Shown here: piece by piece, positions 58,331 to 64,000 of the stretch | Position numbering within the stretch: the stretch's first letter is position 1 | Layout of the letters: each line of letters begins with the position of its first letter | Source: Mytilus californianus | Taxonomy: Eukaryota; Mollusca; Bivalvia; Mytilida; Mytilidae | NCBI RefSeq assembly: GCF_021869535.1 | Contig: NW_026262668.1 | Coordinates: forward strand, 75,599,558 to 75,663,557 | Length of the DNA: 64,000 nucleotides | Direction of reading: 5' to 3' | The notes under the pieces: generated by a model | Databases searched by the model: none | Seen by the model: the letters and a program-made list of their open reading frames with translations, nothing else | What the model was told of the DNA's origin: nothing | Translations under genes and position numbers: made by a program

Positions 58331-61300
58331 ATAAAATCGATGGTTTTAACCAAATTTTCCAGCACATCTAACCTCTAATTTGTGAAAGATTCGTTTTAGT
58401 TCAAACAACTATGTATTTTGCATATTACATCTCCAATTGAACATGACATATTTCTACGTCTTGCAAAAACGGATGGAACTCATCAGAGTAATTTCAAGAT
58501 ATTTTGTGCGTCGGGACAGTCTGGCACACCAATATACATGAATTTAGTTTATAAGTCATATTTCAGAGCAGACAATAAGGTGTATGTTGAAGGTCTCACT
58601 GTGACTTTGGGACGAAGAACAACAATAAAAGCGCTGTTCCTTTGCTTTTTGTGCGTCTTTTTGCTGTGCATGTACTGATTTTGTGTCATGGATGGATACC
58701 TCATATCCTTTGTTGTTCTATTATGTATTCACTCCACACCGTCCAGCTGGAGAAGTGAAGGTGTAACAACATCATATAAACTACATTGAACGATTTTCCA
58801 GATCCGAAATTTAAGATTCGATATTTGAGATTCGAAATTCGAAATTCAGTAACAAAATTGAAATGCGACATTCTGGAATCGATATTCAATACTTATGTGA
58901 ATTCTTTATAATCTAAAATCAAATTATTTAATTAGTAATTCGAGAAAGGTTTTGAAGTTGCAAACCTGTTCAGTCCAATGAAATGTCTTTTAACAGATCG
59001 AGTTTGGAGTGGATTTAGTCATCAAAATAGTAGAATTTAATTGTAACAAATAAGATATCAGTTCCATAGATTGACTAGTAACTAACGTAGAAAAAAAAAT
59101 AAATAAAAAAGAACTGTTTTCAATGCAGATGTGATTATAGAGAAAAGGGTTACTGTTCTTGTTAGTTTAAACATAATTTATTGTCATAAATCTCTATGTT
59201 ATATTTGAAATGCAGTTGTCAAGATCTCAGAGGAAACAATTGAAGAAGTGGCAAAGGGAACACTTATAATTGTGAACTATTCGTAGCAGTCCATATAATC
59301 AAACGAGTTAAAACAGAATGAAAAATAAGTTTGTGATTGCATAATTAAGTTGACGGAAAGATTAAAATTCCAATTGGTTTAGTATTTGAATCATTATAAT
59401 AAGAATCAGTATGATTGATAAATTATTAGTGATTTACACCAAAGCAGTAAAATACTAAGCGATATCGAGGCGATACACATGGAATTGATAATATGAAATG
59501 AACATGAAATAAAAGGTAAACGGACACAATTATAGGACGAAAAGTCAGAGAACAAAAATTCACCATTGAAAATTACAGTCCAATCTTCCAAAAGCCACAA
59601 AATTGTATTGGAAGCAAAATACTTAATTTCTTATCAAAACCACACTTGCAGGCATTGCATACGCTGTGGAAAACCACACATTTTGATAAATAGAGAGGAA
59701 AAATTGTAAGGTTTAAATTTCAAGAGACCTCATTATCCTGTCAATTAGAATCCTTAATGTTTTATTGCAGTTTAAGAAAAACGGATTTCGTTTTTTCATA
59801 TATATCAATACAACTTTCCATCATAAGCTTCCTATTTATTAATTGTCATAAAATTACCAACGACAGTTCTTTCTATGAAGTCACATTTCGTTTGACAAGT
59901 CCAGATATGTATTTTTGAAATGTCTTATCATGTAAAATTTATAATAAATTTCATAATATTTCCATTATATTTAAATGTATCTCCTATTATTTCATGTGCA
60001 CAGACCTTTTTCAAAATAGACATATTAATTCATTCAATATCATTTTCATATCATTATTCATTTAACTATAAAGCAAATAATGCAAATAATAAATGATTTT
60101 TATTTGTAAGAATTTTGTTGCATTGTTGTCGCTGTAAAAATCCATACCCCATCCAATACTTGATCCTGTATAGAATGCGTAATTGCAGTTTTATTGGAGG
60201 TACATTGTGTATTCTACTTAAAGTTTGAGTAAATTGGTTCAAATAAAAAGGTTAACATGATTGGACACCATCGTAAATGATATATACTAATAAGATTTCA
60301 CATTGGAAGAATGGATGTTTTTCTTATCTCTAAAAAAAAAATCATTGGGTGATTTGTTTTTCTAATTAGATTATTATCTACGTTAGGTATCATTTGTGGT
60401 GACTTTTGCTAATCACGAATATATGAATAAAACAAAAAACAACAAAAATTTGGCAAAATACTAAATGTTAAATATGAACCAAAAATGAATATCAGAAACA
60501 TATCAAAATGTTCTCTCACCCTCTTTCGATAAATTATATTCACCTCCGTTTCCATTAAAATATATTTGTTGATCATATTGTATTAAAACTTTTTTGTTAC
60601 CTAATTTTCAAAGGTAAGAAATTTTGACTGCCGTGTGGAAAAAATTGAGAATTGGTTAGGTTTGGAAAATTCAGCCGCTGCACGGGCCTCATATATATGA
60701 GCCTACTCGAAAGTATTAATGGTTTATTATGATTAATTTTGATGAAGAACTGTAATGAATGGCAAGTAATGGGTTAACTTGCAGTAGCAAAATATCTTTT
60801 AGGGTAAAGCTGTTGTTCATATATAAATAGTAATGACAAGATCTCAAATGAGGCTTTTTTTGCAGTTCTTTTTTTAACTGTTTTGGGCTAATCCTTATTG
60901 CCAATCTGTAAGTCCAAAGTTCAAAAATATAAATACTGATGTCCGACAGACTACTGTCTTATGAATATCTTAAGGCGGTTATTTGGTAGATTTATTATGC
61001 TTTTTGATTTTCGAATTCACGATGCCAACAAAGGGGTTTTATCATACCCTCTCCCTTGAAAGCGGTGCTGTAGAATTTTGTTTGGGAATTATCTGCTTAA
61101 ACTCCAAATTAACCATCATGTTCTTGTCGATTTCCGTCATTGTTCATGTCAAAACTGATCAAACTAGCGATTTCGATGTTTAAAAAATAGCTCTCTCAGA
61201 AGAGTTCTTGTACTTCCTTCATTCATATTTATTTGAAGTCATTTATGAATTCACTATTTGCATTTTCGATAATTGCGAAGATAAGAAATCTGGAAAAGTT

Positions 61301-61559
61301 AAAACTGTGAGTCTATTACTATAGCTATAAAAGTTATGTAAATTTCATTTTGATAATACAAGGGATGTCAATGAATTCAGTTGTTAACAATAAGACATCT
61401 GTTGATCCTTTACAATTCCACAACGTTATAAAAGTATAGTTAACTGTAGATTTATTGATAAATGTAATGTGTGTCAAAATGTTACCACACACTTGTGAAT
61501 TACACGTAGCCATACATGTGTCATGTTTATTATTGAACTAATTTTTAGTAGCAACTCCA
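58331..61559. other. AT-rich intergenic DNA
   Basis: No supported gene. The 58418-58678 (+) frame has no recognised domain. Small 'ttcgaaat' iterations lie near 58815-58850. Confidence 0.45.
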
Positions 61560-61975
61560 TGTACTCTCAGATCGGTACTTTACGCCTGTTGTCATTGTGT
61601 TGGTTGTGTTTGTGTTTAGTACCGATCTGAATAATTGAGACCTTTTCAATTGAGTTTTGACTTTCCGTTTTGAATTTTCAATGGAGTTCAGTATTTTTGT
61701 TATTTAATTTTTTACAGTTTATCATCCCATTATTCCAAGTTAGGGGAGGTTTGGGAACCCATAAACATGTTTAACCCGACCACATTCTTTATGTGTCTAT
61801 TCCAAGACAGGAGACAGTAGTCTAGTGACAGCCGTTGGTTGCCGTCTATCATAATTGTTTTTTTGTTTGTTTATGTAAACTTAACATAATAGCTTCATGT
61901 TAGTTGCTAACCTTTTCGTCATTTGATATCTTGTGGAGAGTGTCTCATTAGCAATCATACCACATCTACTTAATT
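61560..61975 (+). repeat. Interspersed repeat ending 'gcaatcataccacatc'
   Basis: Begins with a 13-bp perfect inverted repeat (61567-61579 against 61618-61630). It continues through 'gttaggggaggtttggg', 'catgtttaacccgaccac' and 'cagccgttggttgccgtc' to 'gtctcattagcaatcatacc'. Same family as the arms of the fold-back element. Confidence 0.6.
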
Positions 61976-62069
61976 TTATATTAATTCAAGTAGTTAGATT
62001 TTTCTTCTGAATGGTTTGCCAATATGCCTTACCAACCTTTTAGAGCTTAAAATACTCTATTGGTTTAAA

Positions 62070-62190
62070 ATATAGTCGAAGGCCGTATTGTGACCTGTAG
62101 TTACCGGTATTTATACCCTTGTTCTTTGGTCTTTTGAAGATATTAGTGTCACTTTTAAGCCAATTGCTGTCATACCACATCGCCTTATAT
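62070..62190 (+). repeat. Truncated end of the same repeat family
   Basis: 'gaaggccgtattgtgacctg' and 'gccaattgctgtcataccac'. 3' part only. Confidence 0.5.
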
Positions 62191-62304
62191 TATATTATCT
62201 TCTGAAAAAATGTGTAATGTTTTACGTTTAAGAGGTAATTATCAACCAGTATTTAAAAGGCGCCCATCACCAAATATAAAGCACCTACGTATTTTAACAG
62301 GAGT

Positions 62305-62435
62305 TTTTTGACGGGTGTCACTAGTAAAGGAAGATCTGCAGAACCTTCTAGAGCTTCCAGTTTTTTTTGTGGGGTTCGTGTTGCTCAATCGTAAGGTCTT
62401 TTATGTGGCGTTATTTTTTATTCTGTTGGTTTGTC
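62305..62435 (-). repeat. RT-element tail fragment
   Basis: On + 'gacgggtgtcactagtaaag', then 'tgtggggttcgtgttgctca'. Antisense relative to the RT sense strand, abutting a sense-strand RT end just downstream. Confidence 0.5.
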
Positions 62436-62444
62436 TTCGGCATG

Positions 62445-62760
62445 TGGTTCAAGTACCCCAAATTGACGAGCCAGGGTTTTATCAAAGAGCGCCTCTTCCT
62501 GTTTTTTAAAAAGTTCTTCGGAAAGTACCAAGACCTAATAGATAAATTTTCATTGTCTACTTCACAACTAAAGCAAGATGGTCTCGATCACAGATTCTAG
62601 GCGCTGAAGTTGTGTATCTTTTAATTTACTTTGCAGTTTCCCTTTATTTGTCTTAGTGCTTTTATGTTCCTTTTGGTCGTATGACTCTTGGCGTGACTCG
62701 GAATTTATGCATCCAGTCATCGGGTTTTTGGCTTTGGGCGTTCCTGGTGCAGGTGGGTCC
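62445..62760 (+). mobile_element. 3' end of an RT element (C-terminal codons and tail)
   Basis: An open segment encodes FKKFFGKYQDLIDKFSLSTS and then QLKQDGLDHRF before TAG (about 62598-62600). This resembles the FxKFYxRYxDL C-terminal segment of the same RT superfamily. The non-coding tail (about 62601-62760) matches the reverse complement of 53600-53828. Confidence 0.6.
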
Positions 62761-63449
62761 ACATGTGCGATTCCGACGCAATTACATCTTGGTACATTTT
62801 TACGTAGTGCGTATTTTTAAAGCAAATAAATAACTGCTTTAGAAATAAGATATAAATCCTTTTTATCATTTGCTAATGAATATTTAGTTTTTTTTATGTC
62901 GTAATTTTGTTTGGCTTTTTTTAGTTTTTTAATTTATAAATTCTTTCAGAAAAAAAAATCTAATTTTTTTCTGTCATTCATTTCATGTATTTGACAATGA
63001 ACACTTTTTATTCCTTTACTACTGAAAGTGATATATTACACATTAAGATCCATGTCGTATTATTTTAACACCTTGGTACAAAATTGACCCGTCTGTTTTC
63101 GTCTGTGAATTCGTCAACCTTTCCACAGAACAGACAGATGTAACGAGACCCTGACAATAGAAAAGACAATTAAATAATTTTTATACAGTTGATAAATACT
63201 ATCTTAGTTTAATGATCGTTATTATTTTATCATAAATGTCATCACGAAAGCCATAATTCGAATCTCAGGGTCTTATTCAGCAAATTTGAGGTGTCATTAA
63301 AATTGAATTCTAATGGCGAAAAAGTCAAATGTTGACTATGGAAATTTCAGAAACGCATATTTTCACAAGAGTTTAATTTCAAATAGTGTTGACTACATTT
63401 TCATTGCTAGAGCACTCACCTGACCCAGTAATGAAATTGCTAATACTAG
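62761..63449. other. AT-rich DNA, nothing recognised
   Basis: T-rich stretches and no coding signal. Confidence 0.4.
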
Positions 63450-63590
63450 TACATATAAAATATAAAAAGTAAAATAACAAAAATGCCGAACTCCAAGGAA
63501 AATTCAAAACGGAAAGTCCTTTCTCAAATGGCAAAATCAAAAGCTCAAACACATTAAACGAGTGGAAAAACAAAGGACATAAAGTAATGA
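63450..63590 (+). repeat. Interspersed repeat, 'accgaactcc' family, copy 2
   Basis: 'aaaaatgccgaactccaagg', 'aaaattcaaaacggaaagtc' and 'atggcaaaatcaaaagctca'. Confidence 0.6.
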
Positions 63591-63829
63591 TTTACCCGGT
63601 CTCATTCCTTTTTTTTGAAAGTTCATCCGATTCCGTATTTATTATTTTATCTACATTTGTCTTCTTAATCGATTTATGAGATTTGAAGATCGGTTTACTA
63701 CACTGCTGTCTTAATTTACAGCAAGAGAAAATGGGGAATGATGATTATGAGATTTATCGTACAAGATTTTTAATTTCTCAAATGTCTTTCATTGTCAGCG
63801 GCGTGAAAGCTGGAAAAAAGTATAACAAA

Positions 63830-64000
63830 AATACTGTCTGGCATACAAAATCTCAATCCTGGTATCTATGATGAGTTTAGTTATACCGAACTCCATGGTA
63901 AATTCAAAAAAGGAGGAAGTCCATATACACTGACAAAATCAAACGTTATCAACCAACGGAACGAGAAGAAAACTACTGTCATATTTCTGACTTTTCATTG
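63830..64000 (+). repeat. Joined copies of two repeats, truncated by the window edge
   Basis: 63830-63885 matches the reverse complement of 58235-58330. It runs directly into 'accgaactccatggtaaatt' (copy 3 of that family), which continues past 64000. Confidence 0.55.

Noticed and set aside
1-64000. CRISPR arrays, operons, phage or prokaryotic systems
   Set aside because: No regularly spaced short repeats or dense same-strand coding; introns, microsatellites and SINE-like repeats show animal nuclear DNA.

Overview
This is a eukaryotic nuclear window, AT-rich (roughly two thirds A+T), with one clearly functional protein gene: a complete three-exon Distal-less/Dlx homeobox gene on the minus strand (coding exons 28605-28914, 27165-27343 and 20120-20560). 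The three exons splice at canonical GT/AG sites with matching phases into 309 codons plus TAA, and the homeodomain is interrupted between residues 44 and 45. The organism is most likely a marine mussel (Mytilus-type bivalve). This rests on my memory of the repeats that fill the window (copies ending in a 'ggcaatcataccacatc' type terminus, copies with a 'gtgagcgacac' terminus, and others); no search was run.

Layout. 1-19100: AT-rich intergenic DNA with scattered degraded repeats, a diverged two-unit tandem repeat (6255-6965), a strong hairpin (11644-11727) and a short protein-like open frame (16579-16776). 19600-20119: probable Dlx 3' UTR, including a GC-richer block with a 12-bp palindrome. 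20120-28914: Dlx with a 1.26-kb intron 1 and a 6.6-kb intron 2. Intron 2 holds two blocks of higher complexity that are candidate cis-regulatory elements. 28915-29290: 5' UTR/promoter candidate. 29300-45000: the gene-poor upstream side, with a tRNA-Leu-derived SINE (32868-33040), AAT microsatellites, and three weak candidates for transcribed units near 34.0, 39.9 and 42.9 kb.

46-64 kb is accessory, repeat-dense DNA. It holds a 1.3-kb fold-back element (46172-47480), a broken protein-coding remnant with paired cysteines (51166-51621), and several decayed pieces of one reverse-transcriptase element superfamily, Penelope-like by motif order. These RT pieces lie at 53600-53828 (-), 54755-55820 (-), 56060-57460 (+) and 62445-62760 (+). 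One small repeat family scattered across the window (near 4.4, 13.9, 17.9 and 62.3 kb) appears to be the 3' tail of this element.

Nothing resembles a gene cluster or operon. Dlx encodes a DNA-binding transcription factor that would act in appendage, neural or mantle/sensory patterning. It sits alone in more than 60 kb, as is common for developmental regulators whose flanks carry regulatory DNA. All repeat boundaries are read by eye and are approximate.
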